A stretch of 64,000 bases of DNA from Chromatiales bacterium (GTDB taxonomy: Bacteria > Pseudomonadota > Gammaproteobacteria > SpSt-1174): NCBI GenBank assembly GCA_014762505.1, contig JABURS010000032.1, positions 147,450-211,449 on the forward strand, given 5' to 3'. The position numbers and the translations under genes are program-made. Numbering within the stretch: the first letter of the stretch is position 1; each line of letters begins with the position of its first letter. Shown in pieces: positions 48,833 to 59,188 of this stretch. The notes beneath the pieces are model-generated. The model worked only from the letters and a program-made list of their open reading frames with translations. It was not told the origin of the DNA and ran no database searches.

Positions 48833-49690
48833 ATGCCAAAACCCATCGACATCCCCGTCATCGGCATCGGCCCCGGATCCCAGCCCGAGGAGGGCGAGGC
48901 GCTGGCCTATCTGGAGATGCCCAAGGGCATGTTCCGGCACGAGGTCGTGTCCCTGCCCGAGAAGGACGAGCTCGCCGACCTGCCGCAGCTGCGCGAGCTG
49001 CTCGAGCGCCTGTATACGGCCATCGCCGGCTATCGCGCCGGCGATCCGGCCATCCCGCTGGAGCTGGAGGGGCTGGAGCCCCGCATGGTGGAGTTCGTCA
49101 ACCAGATCCTCGGCGAGGGCGAGGTGAGCGTGAGCGTCGAGGCGCCGGGCCTGCATGTGCAGGCGCAGGAGTCGGTGCTCACCGGCCTTTGGCGGGTACG
49201 CCGCCTGGACGAGCGCCGGCGCCCCGTGCGCGAGTGGTTGGAGGTGGCCGACATCCCCGCCGCGGTGCGCGATGCCAGTTTTTCCGGCGACAAGACGGTG
49301 GACACGGGGCTGGAGGCGATCCCCGAGGGGGTGCACAACGCGCCGGCGCTGCTGGTGGAGATCGCCGACAAGATCCGCGAGTGGCGCCCGGGCATGGAGC
49401 CGCACGTGATCAATCTCAGCCTCCTGCCGCTGACGGCGCAGGACCTGGTGTTCCTCGGCGAGCGCCTGGGCGTGGGCCCCACCACCATCCTCTCGCGCGG
49501 CTACGGCAACTGCCGCATCGGCGCCACGGCCAAGGACAATCTGTGGTGGATCAAGTACTACAACTCGCAGGACGCGCTGATCCTCAACACCATCGAGGTG
49601 GTCGACGTCCCGGCCGTGGCCATGGCCGCGCCCGAGGACATCGAGGACAGCACCGAGCGGCTGAAGGAGATCCTGGAGCAGTATCGATGA
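48833..49690 (+). CDS. hupH: Hydrogenase expression/formation protein HupH (HyaF family)
   Basis: 285 residues. 'PVIGIGPGSQPEEGEALAYLEMPKGMFRHEVVSLPE' and the C-terminal 'LGVGPTTILSRGYGNCRIGATAKDNLWWIKYYNSQDALILNTIEVVDVPAVAMAAPEDI' define HyaF/HupH. It acts in HupS Fe-S maturation together with HupG. The conserved Gly-Asn-Cys-Arg is intact. Stop and rubredoxin start overlap by four bases. Confidence 0.93.
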   Translation: MPKPIDIPVIGIGPGSQPEEGEALAYLEMPKGMFRHEVVSLPEKDELADLPQLRELLERLYTAIAGYRAGDPAIPLELEGLEPRMVEFVNQILGEGEVSVSVEAPGLHVQAQESVLTGLWRVRRLDERRRPVREWLEVADIPAAVRDASFSGDKTVDTGLEAIPEGVHNAPALLVEIADKIREWRPGMEPHVINLSLLPLTAQDLVFLGERLGVGPTTILSRGYGNCRIGATAKDNLWWIKYYNSQDALILNTIEVVDVPAVAMAAPEDIEDSTERLKEILEQYR

Positions 49691-49908
49691 AGACCTTCGA
49701 GGGCTCTTATCTCGGCGACGACAGCCGCATCCCCGACGATGCGCGCATGGAGTGCAAGATCTGCTGGTACGTCTACGACCCCGCCGAGGGCGACGAGTAC
49801 TGGCAGATTCCACCGGGCACCCCGTTCAGCCGTCTGCCCGGGCACTGGCGCTGCCCCGAGTGTGACGGCGCCAAGGACCAGTTCATGGTGGTGCAGGAGG
49901 GCCCATGA
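49687..49908 (+). CDS. hupI: Rubredoxin HupI
   Basis: 73 residues with both knuckles 'MECKICWYVYDPAEGDEYWQIPPGTPFSRLPGHWRCPECDGAKDQF'. Four Cys bind one iron. HupI rubredoxins support hydrogenase Fe-S maturation in the presence of oxygen. It is translationally coupled to hupH and hupJ. Confidence 0.95.
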   Translation: MKTFEGSYLGDDSRIPDDARMECKICWYVYDPAEGDEYWQIPPGTPFSRLPGHWRCPECDGAKDQFMVVQEGP

Positions 49909-50444
49909 CGGGCGCGGCCGCCGACCCCGCTGTTGCGCTCTCGCGCCGCATCGAGAGCGTCTTCGAGGCCATCGCCCTGGGGCGCATGCGCGGGCTGCCG
50001 GTGATGAACGCCGCCTTGCGCGTGGAGGCGGTGGGCTTTCAGCGCTGGCAGGAGGACTGGATCGGCGTGCTGCTCACGCCCTGGTTCATGAACGCCATGC
50101 TGCTGCCCGGCGCCGAGGGCGCCTGGGCGCCTGTGGCGGTGGGCACCGTGCGCGAGCACCGTCTGCCCTCCGGCAGTTACGCCTTCATCCGCGGCCACGA
50201 GCCCGGGCTGGGCGACTACGAGAGCTGTTCGCTGTTCTCGCCCATGTTCGAGTTCGAGACGCAGGAGGCGGCGCGGGCCACGGCCCGGGCCGCGTTGAAC
50301 GCCCTGCTGCTCCCCGAGGCCGAAGACCATGGCCAGGCCGCGCAGCAGCGCGCGCCCGAGCGCGTGATGGAGGCGCGCCTTAAGCAACCCATGAGCCGCC
50401 GGGATCTGCTGCGCGGGGCCTTTCTGCGGGGCGGGCGGCGATGA
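49905..50444 (+). CDS. hupJ: Hydrogenase accessory protein HupJ (HybE family)
   Basis: 179 residues. 'SRRIESVFEAIALGRMRGLPVMNAALRVEAVGFQRWQEDWIGVLLTPWFMNAMLLPG' and 'GSYAFIRGHEPGLGDYESCSLFSPMFEFETQEAARATA' are the HybE/HupJ pattern. The C-terminus (MSRRDLLRGAFLRGGRR) resembles a Tat-like twin-arginine stretch also found in HupJ proteins. It is a chaperone for small-subunit export. Overlaps its neighbours by four bases. Confidence 0.92.
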   Translation: MTGAAADPAVALSRRIESVFEAIALGRMRGLPVMNAALRVEAVGFQRWQEDWIGVLLTPWFMNAMLLPGAEGAWAPVAVGTVREHRLPSGSYAFIRGHEPGLGDYESCSLFSPMFEFETQEAARATARAALNALLLPEAEDHGQAAQQRAPERVMEARLKQPMSRRDLLRGAFLRGGRR

Positions 50445-51616
50445 GCGGTCCGTTGGAGGGCGGTCTGAAGATCTCGCTGCGGCTGGAAGGGGCCGCCGTC
50501 CGGCAGGTGCGCATCGAATCCTCCCGCCCGGTGCAGGCCGCACGGCTGTTGGAGGGCAAGCCCCCCGAGACGGCGGTCCAGGCCGTGTTGCCGGCCCTGT
50601 TCCACGTCTGCGGCCGGGCGCATTTGGCGGCGGCGCAATACGCCATCGAGGGCGCGCTGGGTGCGGCGGCCGACGATCAGACCGTGCTGGCCCGCAGGGT
50701 TTGGGTGGAGGCCGAGAACCTGCGCGAGCACCTGCTGCGCGTGTTCATGGACTGGCCGGTGCTGATGGGGCGCAGCCCGCGGCCGGGCCCCCTGGCCCAG
50801 GTCAAGGCGCTGACCGAGGCCCTGGCGGCGGCCGCGGGCCGCGATCCGTGCCGCGCCGCCGTGCACACGCGCCAGCTGATCGAGGCGGTGGCGGCGCTGC
50901 GAGGCTTCGTTGAGAGCGAACTGCTGGCCGGGGGTACCCGCGCCTTTCTCGGTATCGAGACCGCCGAAGGCCTGCGGCGCTGGGCGCGGCAGGCCGCCAC
51001 CCTGCCCGCCGCGTTCCTGCGTTGGCTGGAGGGACGCGCGCCGCGCGGCGCCGAGGTGCTCGTCGACCCCCTGCCGGAGCTGGCGGCCGTGCCCCTGCGG
51101 GCCCTGCTGGACGGGGAGGACTGGCTGCCGTTCGTCGCCCGTCCCACCTGGGAGGGGCGCTGCCGCGAGACCGGCCCGTTGGCCCGTCAGGTGCAACGGC
51201 CGCTGCTGCGCGATCTGCTCGAGAGCCAAGGCGACGGGACGCTGACGGCGCGCTTCGCCGCCCGCCTGGTGGAGCTGGCCGCGGCCCTGGAGGGGTTGTC
51301 CCAGCCCGGGGTGCAGGGCCTGGCGCGGCCCCCGGTGCAGGCGGGGCTCGCGGCGGTCGAGACCTCCCGTGGGCGCCTGGTGCACCGCGTGCTCTGTGAC
51401 GATGAGCGCATCCGGCGCTACCGCATCCTCGCACCCACCGAATGGAATTTCCATCCCGAGGGCGTGGTGTCGAAGATGCTCCGCGGGATCAAGGCGCAGC
51501 GCCCCGAACAGCTGCGCGGGCACGCGGCGCTGGTGATCCAGGCGGTGGACCCCTGCGTGGGCTATCGGCTGGAGCTTCAAACCTCGGCCCTGAGGGAGAC
51601 GGCCGGCCATGCATGA
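50441..51616 (+). CDS. hupK: Hydrogenase accessory protein HupK
   Basis: 391 residues, a distant and inactive relative of the large subunit. The L1 site is reduced to 'ALFHVCGRAHLAAAQYAIEGAL' with one Cys. The end reads 'RYRILAPTEWNFHPEGVV' and 'VIQAVDPCVGYRLEL', keeping DPC but replacing the second Cys, so nickel cannot be held normally. HupK is thought to act as a scaffold for the Fe(CN)2CO group before transfer to HupL. It overlaps hypA by eight bases. Confidence 0.9.
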   Translation: MSGPLEGGLKISLRLEGAAVRQVRIESSRPVQAARLLEGKPPETAVQAVLPALFHVCGRAHLAAAQYAIEGALGAAADDQTVLARRVWVEAENLREHLLRVFMDWPVLMGRSPRPGPLAQVKALTEALAAAAGRDPCRAAVHTRQLIEAVAALRGFVESELLAGGTRAFLGIETAEGLRRWARQAATLPAAFLRWLEGRAPRGAEVLVDPLPELAAVPLRALLDGEDWLPFVARPTWEGRCRETGPLARQVQRPLLRDLLESQGDGTLTARFAARLVELAAALEGLSQPGVQGLARPPVQAGLAAVETSRGRLVHRVLCDDERIRRYRILAPTEWNFHPEGVVSKMLRGIKAQRPEQLRGHAALVIQAVDPCVGYRLELQTSALRETAGHA

Positions 51617-51950
51617 GATGTCGCTGTGCGAGGGCATCGTGCAGGTGCTGGAGGCGCAGGCGCGGGAGCAGTGCTTCTCCCGGGTGAGGGCGGTGTGGCT
51701 GGAGATCGGCGCCCTGGCGGGGGTGGAGATCGAGGCGCTGCGTTTCTGCTTCGACGTGGTCTGTCGTGACAGCTTGGCCGAGGGGGCCGCGCTGCACATC
51801 GATGAGATCCCGGGCCAGGGCTGGTGCATGAGCTGCGCCAAGTCCGTGCCGGTGATGCGTCGCTACGACCCCTGCCCGGATTGCGGTGGCTTCCAAGTAC
51901 AGGTCACCGGCGGCGACCAGATGAGAATTCGAGAACTGGAGGTGGAATAG
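51609..51950 (+). CDS. hypA: Hydrogenase nickel incorporation protein HypA
   Basis: 113 residues. It starts [15 protein letters not shown], with the nickel-binding MHE motif at the N-terminus. The zinc site is '[22 protein letters not shown]', two CxxC pairs. HypA passes nickel to the large subunit together with HypB, whose gene starts two bases after the stop. Confidence 0.96.
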   Translation: MHEMSLCEGIVQVLEAQAREQCFSRVRAVWLEIGALAGVEIEALRFCFDVVCRDSLAEGAALHIDEIPGQGWCMSCAKSVPVMRRYDPCPDCGGFQVQVTGGDQMRIRELEVE

Positions 51951-51952
51951 TC

Positions 51953-52843
51953 ATGTGCACGGTATGCGGATGCGGCGAGGGCGAGACCCGGATCGAGGGC
52001 CTGGAACAGGCCCATCACCACGACCACCATCACCATCACCACGACCATCACGGGCACGAGGGGGCGCAGGCCCACGGGGACGGTCACCACCACTACGGCC
52101 TCGGCCCGGCCCGCGCGCATGCGCCGGGGATGGATCAGGGCCGCATGCTGCGTATCGAGCAGGACATACTCAGCAAGAATGACGGCTATGCGGCGCAGAA
52201 CCGGCGCTGGTTCGCCGCCCACGGCGTGCTGGCGCTGAACCTGGTCTCCAGCCCCGGCTCGGGCAAGACCACGCTGCTCACGCGCAGCCTGGCCGACCTC
52301 AAGGACGAGCTGTCCCTGTGTGTCATTGAGGGCGATCAGGAGACCAGCCAGGACGCGGACCGTATCCGCGCCACCGGGGTGCCGGCCCTGCAGATCAACA
52401 CCGGCAAGGGCTGCCACCTGGATGCGCACATGGTGGGCCACGCCCTCGAGGGCCTCGCGCCGCAGGACGGCTCGGTGCTGTTTATCGAGAACGTGGGCAA
52501 TCTGGTCTGCCCGGCGGCCTTCGATTTGGGCGAGGCGCATAAGGTGGTGATCCTGTCGGTGACCGAAGGTGAGGACAAGCCCATCAAATACCCGGATATG
52601 TTCCACGCCGCCGATCTGATGCTTATCAACAAGATCGACCTGTTGGCGCACGTGAACTTCGACGTGGACAGGTGCGTGGAATACGCGCGGCGGGTGAATC
52701 CGGGCATCCAGGTGTTGAAGGTCTCGGCCACCAGCGGCGAGGGCATGGACGACTGGTATCAATGGATACGTCTCACCCGCCGCTCGCGGCTCATCGGACA
52801 TCCGGTGCTGCAGGTGCGGGCCGACGGCGCCCGGGCGGTCTGA
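51953..52843 (+). CDS. hypB: Hydrogenase nickel incorporation GTPase HypB
   Basis: 296 residues. The N-terminus has the high-affinity nickel motif '[13 protein letters not shown]'. A His-rich store follows at residues ~20-48, with about 17 His among 29 residues. The SIMIBI GTPase domain has '[17 protein letters not shown]' (G1), '[14 protein letters not shown]', '[10 protein letters not shown]' (G3) and 'NKIDL' (G4). It powers nickel insertion and may buffer nickel. Confidence 0.97.
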   Translation: MCTVCGCGEGETRIEGLEQAHHHDHHHHHHDHHGHEGAQAHGDGHHHYGLGPARAHAPGMDQGRMLRIEQDILSKNDGYAAQNRRWFAAHGVLALNLVSSPGSGKTTLLTRSLADLKDELSLCVIEGDQETSQDADRIRATGVPALQINTGKGCHLDAHMVGHALEGLAPQDGSVLFIENVGNLVCPAAFDLGEAHKVVILSVTEGEDKPIKYPDMFHAADLMLINKIDLLAHVNFDVDRCVEYARRVNPGIQVLKVSATSGEGMDDWYQWIRLTRRSRLIGHPVLQVRADGARAV

Positions 52844-52847
52844 GGCC

Positions 52848-54337
<1,490 letters not shown>

Positions 54338-54338
<1 letters not shown>

Positions 54339-55732
54339 TGTCGGTCGCGGCGCGTGGAGAGGCGGCCGTGGGCGCGGGTGACCGTTCGCTGCTGAGCGGC
54401 CAGGTCACGCTGCCGTCCACGCCGCAGCAGGCCATCGGCGAGGAGGCCTGGATCGAGGTCATCCGGCGCATGGACGAGATCCATGCGGACCTGGTGCGCT
54501 CCCAGGTGGAGCTGGAGGAGAAGAACGCAGTCCTGGAGGAGGCGCAGCGGTTCATCGACAGCGTGCTCTCGGCCATGTCCGACGTGCTGATCGTGGCCGA
54601 CGTGAACGGGCGCATCCAGCGGGTGAACCAATCGCTGTTGAACCTGACCGGGCGGGGTGAGGCGCAGCTGGTGGGCAGTCTGCTCACCGATCTGTTCAGC
54701 CCGGAGTCGGCGGAACAGGTGCGGGAGTTTCCCGAACGCATCCGCCGGGGCGCCATCGCCGATTGCGAGGTCTTCATTCCCAACGCCCAGGGGGTGAGCG
54801 TGCCCATCGCCATCAGCTGCAACCCGCGCTACGACAGCGACGGCAGCCTCTCGGGCATTGTGCTCACCGGGCACGAGCTGGGCAAGCTGCGCCGCGCCTA
54901 CCGCGACCTGCGCAAGGCCCATGAGGAGCTCAAGCGCACCCAGCAGCAGTTGCTGCAGTCGGAGAAGATGGCCTCGCTGGGGCGGCTGGTGGCGGGGGTG
55001 GCCCACGAGCTGAACAACCCCATCAGCTTCGTGTTCGGCAACATGCACGCGCTCAAGCGCTACGAGGGCCGGCTGCGCCAGTACCTCGACGCGGTGCATC
55101 GGGGCGTGGGCCCCGAGGAGCTGCATGCGCTGCGCGAGAAGCTGAAGATCGACCGCATCCGCAAGGATATGGCCCCGCTGATCGACGGCTCGCTGGAGGG
55201 CGCGGGGAGGGTCAGCGACATCGTCCAGAACCTGCGTCGCTTCGCCACCCCGCAAAGGCCCAACCGCCACCGTTTCGATCTGGTGCGCGTGGTGGACTCG
55301 GCGGCCAGCTGGGTGGCCAAGGCCGCCAGGCACGCCCCCGAGCTGAGATTCGACATGCCCTCGGAGCTCAGTGTCCACGGCACCGAGGGCTATGTACACC
55401 AGATCCTCATCAACCTGGTGCAGAACTCGCTGGATGCCATGGAGGGCCAGGGCGAGCCGGTGGTCGAGATTCGGGTCTGGCAGGAGGGGGATCAGGCCAT
55501 GGTCAGCGTGCGCGACCACGGCCCCGGCATCGCGGAACATGACCTGATCCGCATCTTCGATCCCTTCTTCACCACCAAGCCGGTGGGCAAGGGCACGGGG
55601 CTGGGGCTGTACATCAGCTACGGCCTGGCCAAGGACCAGTGCGCGGGGGATTTGACCGCGCGCAACCATCCCGAGGGCGGGGCCGAGTTCACCCTGATCA
55701 TACCGGTGGAGGCCAGTGATGGAGACGGTTGA
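54338..55732 (+). CDS. hupT: H2-sensing histidine kinase HupT/HoxJ
   Basis: 464 residues, no membrane segment. A PAS domain spans roughly residues 75-185 ('VLSAMSDVLIVADVNGRIQRVNQSLLNLTG'). A coiled coil leads to the H-box 'GRLVAGVAHELNNPISFVFGNMHALKRY'. The ATPase domain has 'INLVQNSLDAMEG', 'VRDHGPGIAEHDLIRIFDPFFTTKPVGKGTGLGLYISYG'. It is the soluble kinase controlled by the HupUV sensor and acts on HoxA. Start overlaps the hoxA stop. Confidence 0.94.
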
Positions 55733-56732
55733 GCGATTCACCCTGTTGTGGTTGCAGTCGGGCGGATGCGGCGGTTGCAGCATGTCGCTGCTCAACGCCG
55801 AGTCGCCCGATCTGTACAACGCCCTGGATCTGGCCGGTATCGAGCTGCTCTGGCATCCCTCCCTCAGCGAGGCGGGTTCGGAGGAGTTCATCGAGCTGAT
55901 CCGCTCCATCGTGCAGGGCCGTCGCCGCCTGGACGCCCTGTGTATCGAAGGCTCGCTGATGCGCGGTCCCCAGGGCACCGGGCGCTTCCATATGCTGGCC
56001 GGCACCGGCCGGCCCATGATCGACTGGGTGCGGGACCTGGCCGCGCGGGCCCGCTACACGCTGGCGGTGGGCAGCTGCGCCTGTTTCGGAGGGATTACGG
56101 CGGCCGGCGGCAACCCCGGTGAGGCCTGCGGCCTGCAGTACGACGGCTGGGCCGAGGGTGCCGTGCTGCCTGCGGACTGGCGTTCGCCGGGCGGGCTGCC
56201 GGTGATCAACATCGCCGGCTGTCCGGTCCATCCCGCCTGGGTGCTGGACACCCTGGCGCTGCTGGCCGCCGGGGCCTTGGGGGAGGACGTCCTGGACGAG
56301 CTTAGCCGGCCGCGCAGCTACACCGACCACCTGGTCCACCACGGTGGCCCGCGCAACGAGTTCTACGAATACAAGGCCAGTGCCGAAAAGCCCGCCGATC
56401 AAGGCTGCATGATGGAGCACATGGGCTGCCTCGGGACCCAGGCGCGGGCCGACTGCAATATCCGTCCTTGGAACGGCGGCGGCTCCTGCCTCAAGGGGGG
56501 CTATGCCTGCATCAACTGCACCGCCCCGCGGTTCGAAGAGCCCGGTCATCCCTTCACCGAAACGCCCAAGGTCGCGGGCATCCCCGTGGGCCTGCCCAGC
56601 GACATGCCCAAGGCCTGGTTCGTGGCGCTCTCGACCCTGGCCAAGGCGGCCACCCCCGACAGGTTGCGCGAGAACGCCACCTCCGAATACATCAAGATTC
56701 ATCCCTCCACCAAGCGCAGGAGCGGGCCGTGA
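55719..56732 (+). CDS. hupU: Regulatory [NiFe] hydrogenase small subunit HupU/HoxB
   Basis: 337 residues from the ATG at 55719, overlapping hupT by 14 bp. Fe-S ligands appear in 'LLWLQSGGCGGCSMSLL', 'AVGSCACFGGITAAGGNP', 'NIAGCPVHPAWVLDTL', 'GCMMEHMGCLGTQARADC' and 'YACINCTAPRFEEP'. There is no Tat signal and no membrane anchor, which separates this H2 sensor from HupS and places it in the cytoplasm. Confidence 0.95.
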   Translation: METVERFTLLWLQSGGCGGCSMSLLNAESPDLYNALDLAGIELLWHPSLSEAGSEEFIELIRSIVQGRRRLDALCIEGSLMRGPQGTGRFHMLAGTGRPMIDWVRDLAARARYTLAVGSCACFGGITAAGGNPGEACGLQYDGWAEGAVLPADWRSPGGLPVINIAGCPVHPAWVLDTLALLAAGALGEDVLDELSRPRSYTDHLVHHGGPRNEFYEYKASAEKPADQGCMMEHMGCLGTQARADCNIRPWNGGGSCLKGGYACINCTAPRFEEPGHPFTETPKVAGIPVGLPSDMPKAWFVALSTLAKAATPDRLRENATSEYIKIHPSTKRRSGP

Positions 56733-58171
56733 GTCGGCGTCTGTTCGGCCCTTTCAACCGTGTCGAGGGCGACCTGGAGGTGCAGGTGGAGATCGACGCC
56801 GGCCGGGTCACCGGCGCCTGGGTCAACCCGCCGCTTTTCCGCGGCTTCGAGCAGATCCTGCACGGCAAGGACCCGCGCGACGCCCTGGTCTATACCCCGC
56901 GCATCTGCGGTATCTGCTCGGTCTCCCAATCGGTGGCGGCGGCCGCGGCCTTAGCCGAGCTCATAGGCCTGGAGCCCCCGCCCAACGGGCGCCTGGCGAT
57001 CAATCTCATCCTGGCCTGCGAAAACCTCGCCGATCATCTGACCCATTTCTATCTGTTTTTCATGCCGGATTTCGCCCGCGAGGCCTATCGGGACCGCCCC
57101 TGGTTCGAGGCCGTGCGTGCGCGTTTCAAGGCGCAGAGCGGCAGCGCCGCCGGCGAGGTGCTCCCGGCCCGCGCCCGGCTGCTGCACCTCACCGGCATCC
57201 TCGCCGGCAAGTGGCCGCACAGCCTCGCCATCCAGCCGGGCGGCAGCACGCGCGCGGCCGGTGCTCAGGACAAGGTACAGCTGGCGGCCGTGGTGGGCCT
57301 GTTCCGCCGCTTCCTGGAGCGCACCCTGTTCGCCGACCGGTTGGAGAACGTGGCGGCCCTGGACTCGGCCCAGGCCCTGGCGGCATGGGCCGAGGCCCAT
57401 GCCGAGAGCGACTTCGGACGCTTCCTGCATCTCTCCGACGATCTGGGGCTGGATGCGCTGGGTCGGGCCTCGGACCGCTTCATGAGCTACGGGGCCTATG
57501 CCCAGGAGGACGGCCACCTGTTCCGGCGCGGGGTCTGGGACGGGGAACTGAGGGCCTTGGATCCGGCGGGCATTACCGAGGACGTCAGTTGCAGCTGGAT
57601 GCAGTCCCAGAACGGCCCCAAGCATCCCTATCAGGGGGCCACGCTGCCGGCGGCCGAAAAGCAGGGGGCCTACAGCTGGTGCAAGGCGCCGCGGCTCAAC
57701 GGTCAGGTGGTGGAGACCGGTGCCCTGGCCCGGCAGGTGGTGGACGGACACCCCTTGATCCGCGACCTGGTGGCCGCAAGCGGCGGCAACGTCCGCAACC
57801 GGGTGGTGGCCAGGGTGTTGGAGTTGGCGCGCGTGGTACCGGCCATGGAATCCTGGGTGCGCGCCCTGAAGCCGGGGGCGGCCTTCTGCGCCCACGCGCC
57901 GCTGCCCGAGGAGGGTGAGGGCGCGGGGCTGGTGGAGGCCGCGCGCGGCAGCCTGGGCCACTGGCTGCGGGTGCGCAACGGGCGCATCCTGAACTATCAG
58001 ATCATCGCCCCCACCACCTGGAACTTCTCCCCGCGCGACGGCAGCGGGGTGCCCGGGGCGCTGGAGCAGGCGCTGGTGGGCACGCCCGTAGGTGAGCAGG
58101 GGCCTGAGGCCGTGGCCCTGCAGCACGTGGTGCGCTCCTTCGACCCCTGCATGGTCTGCACGGTGCATTGA
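56729..58171 (+). CDS. hupV: Regulatory [NiFe] hydrogenase large subunit HupV/HoxC
   Basis: 480 residues from the GTG at 56729. L1 is 'TPRICGICSVSQSVAAAAALAELIG', the regulatory-type variant of the motif. L2 is 'SFDPCMVCTVH', and translation stops directly after this His. The absence of a cleavable tail is a hallmark of sensor hydrogenases, which are matured without HupD-type proteolysis. With HupU it detects H2 and modulates HupT. Confidence 0.96.
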   Translation: MSRRLFGPFNRVEGDLEVQVEIDAGRVTGAWVNPPLFRGFEQILHGKDPRDALVYTPRICGICSVSQSVAAAAALAELIGLEPPPNGRLAINLILACENLADHLTHFYLFFMPDFAREAYRDRPWFEAVRARFKAQSGSAAGEVLPARARLLHLTGILAGKWPHSLAIQPGGSTRAAGAQDKVQLAAVVGLFRRFLERTLFADRLENVAALDSAQALAAWAEAHAESDFGRFLHLSDDLGLDALGRASDRFMSYGAYAQEDGHLFRRGVWDGELRALDPAGITEDVSCSWMQSQNGPKHPYQGATLPAAEKQGAYSWCKAPRLNGQVVETGALARQVVDGHPLIRDLVAASGGNVRNRVVARVLELARVVPAMESWVRALKPGAAFCAHAPLPEEGEGAGLVEAARGSLGHWLRVRNGRILNYQIIAPTTWNFSPRDGSGVPGALEQALVGTPVGEQGPEAVALQHVVRSFDPCMVCTVH

Positions 58172-58224
58172 GCGCGTACATCGGACGGGCGCCTCCCGTC
58201 CTGGTCCGAATCGGAGGTATCGCT

Positions 58225-58500
58225 ATGTGTCTGGGAATTCCTGGGCGGATTGTGGAGATCGTCGACGGCGCGCAGGGCCTGGCCAAGGTGGAGGTCTCCG
58301 GTGTCAGGCGCGAGGTCAACATCGCCTGCGTCATCGATCAGGAGCATCCCGCCGAATCCTGCGTGGGCGACTGGGTGCTGGTGCACGTGGGCTTCGCCAT
58401 GAGCCGCATCGACGAGGACGAGGCGCGCAAGACCCTGGCCCTACTGCAGGAGCTGGGCGAGGTCCGCGAGGAGCTTGCGGCTATGCAGGGGGAAGGCTGA
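58225..58500 (+). CDS. hypC: Hydrogenase maturation chaperone HypC
   Basis: 91 residues beginning MCLGIPGRIVEIVDGAQGLAKVEVSGVRREVNIACV, the canonical HypC start with catalytic Cys2. The start is the ATG at 58225 with GGAGG upstream. It carries the Fe(CN)2CO unit with HypD to the large subunit. It follows hupV after a 53-bp gap, the longest gap in this operon. Confidence 0.96.
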   Translation: MCLGIPGRIVEIVDGAQGLAKVEVSGVRREVNIACVIDQEHPAESCVGDWVLVHVGFAMSRIDEDEARKTLALLQELGEVREELAAMQGEG

Positions 58501-58501
58501 G

Positions 58502-59188
58502 ATGGACGAGCAAAGGCCGCTTTCGGGGCTGTACCCCTTTCTTCACGGCGGGCACAAGGACCCGGCGCGCGAGCACCAGGCGCTGCTGGAGTCGGTCCGA
58601 CAGAAAAGCGCACACAGCCTGGAGGTGAAGGCGCGTTTCTACCGCGAGCATGCCGAGGAGGTGGTGGCCTGTGCCCGCGCCATCGCCCAGGTCTATCGGC
58701 ACGGCGGGCGCATGTTCTCCATGGGCAACGGCGGCTCGAGCTGTGATGCGGCGCACTTCGCCGTGGAATTCCAGCACCCGGTCACCGCCGGGCGTCCCGC
58801 ACTGGCGGCCATGAACCTGGTGATGGATACGGCCATGCTCAGCGCCGTGGCCAACGACCTGGGGCCGCGCCACGTCTTCACCCGCCAGCTCCAGGCCCAC
58901 GCCCGCCGCGGCGACGGGCTCATCGGTTTTTCCACCAGCGGCAATTCGGAGAACCTCATGAGCGCCTTCGCCAAGGCCCGGGAGCTGGGGCTGGTGACCA
59001 TCGGCCTGGCCGGCGGCGACGGCGGCCAGATGCGCCGCAGCGGACTGCTGGACCACTGCCTGGTGGTGGACACCGACTCCATCCATCGCGTGCAGGAGGT
59101 GCACGTGTCCCTGTACCACATCCTCTGGGACCTCACCCACACGCTGCTGGCCGACCACCGCGGCAGCGCGGGAGGGCAGTCGACATGA
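58502..59188 (+). CDS. SIS-domain protein (GmhA-like) in the hyp operon
   Basis: 228 residues. The SIS fold resembles phosphoheptose isomerase: 'GGRMFSMGNGGSSCDAAHFAVEFQHPVTAGRPALAAMNLVMDTAMLSAVANDLG', then 'GDGLIGFSTSGNSENLMSAFAKARELGLVTIGLAGGDGGQMRRSG' and 'HRVQEVHVSLYHILWDLTHTLL'. GmhA makes D-glycero-heptose-7-phosphate, but the gene sits between hypC and hypD with 1-4 bp spacing or overlap, so co-expression with hydrogenase maturation is certain. Its role there is unknown; ligand supply or a moonlighting function are guesses. Confidence 0.85.
   Translation: MDEQRPLSGLYPFLHGGHKDPAREHQALLESVRQKSAHSLEVKARFYREHAEEVVACARAIAQVYRHGGRMFSMGNGGSSCDAAHFAVEFQHPVTAGRPALAAMNLVMDTAMLSAVANDLGPRHVFTRQLQAHARRGDGLIGFSTSGNSENLMSAFAKARELGLVTIGLAGGDGGQMRRSGLLDHCLVVDTDSIHRVQEVHVSLYHILWDLTHTLLADHRGSAGGQST

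Noticed and set aside
52018..52105. Simple CAC/CAT repeat tract
   Set aside because: It is the His-rich coding segment of HypB, not an independent DNA repeat.
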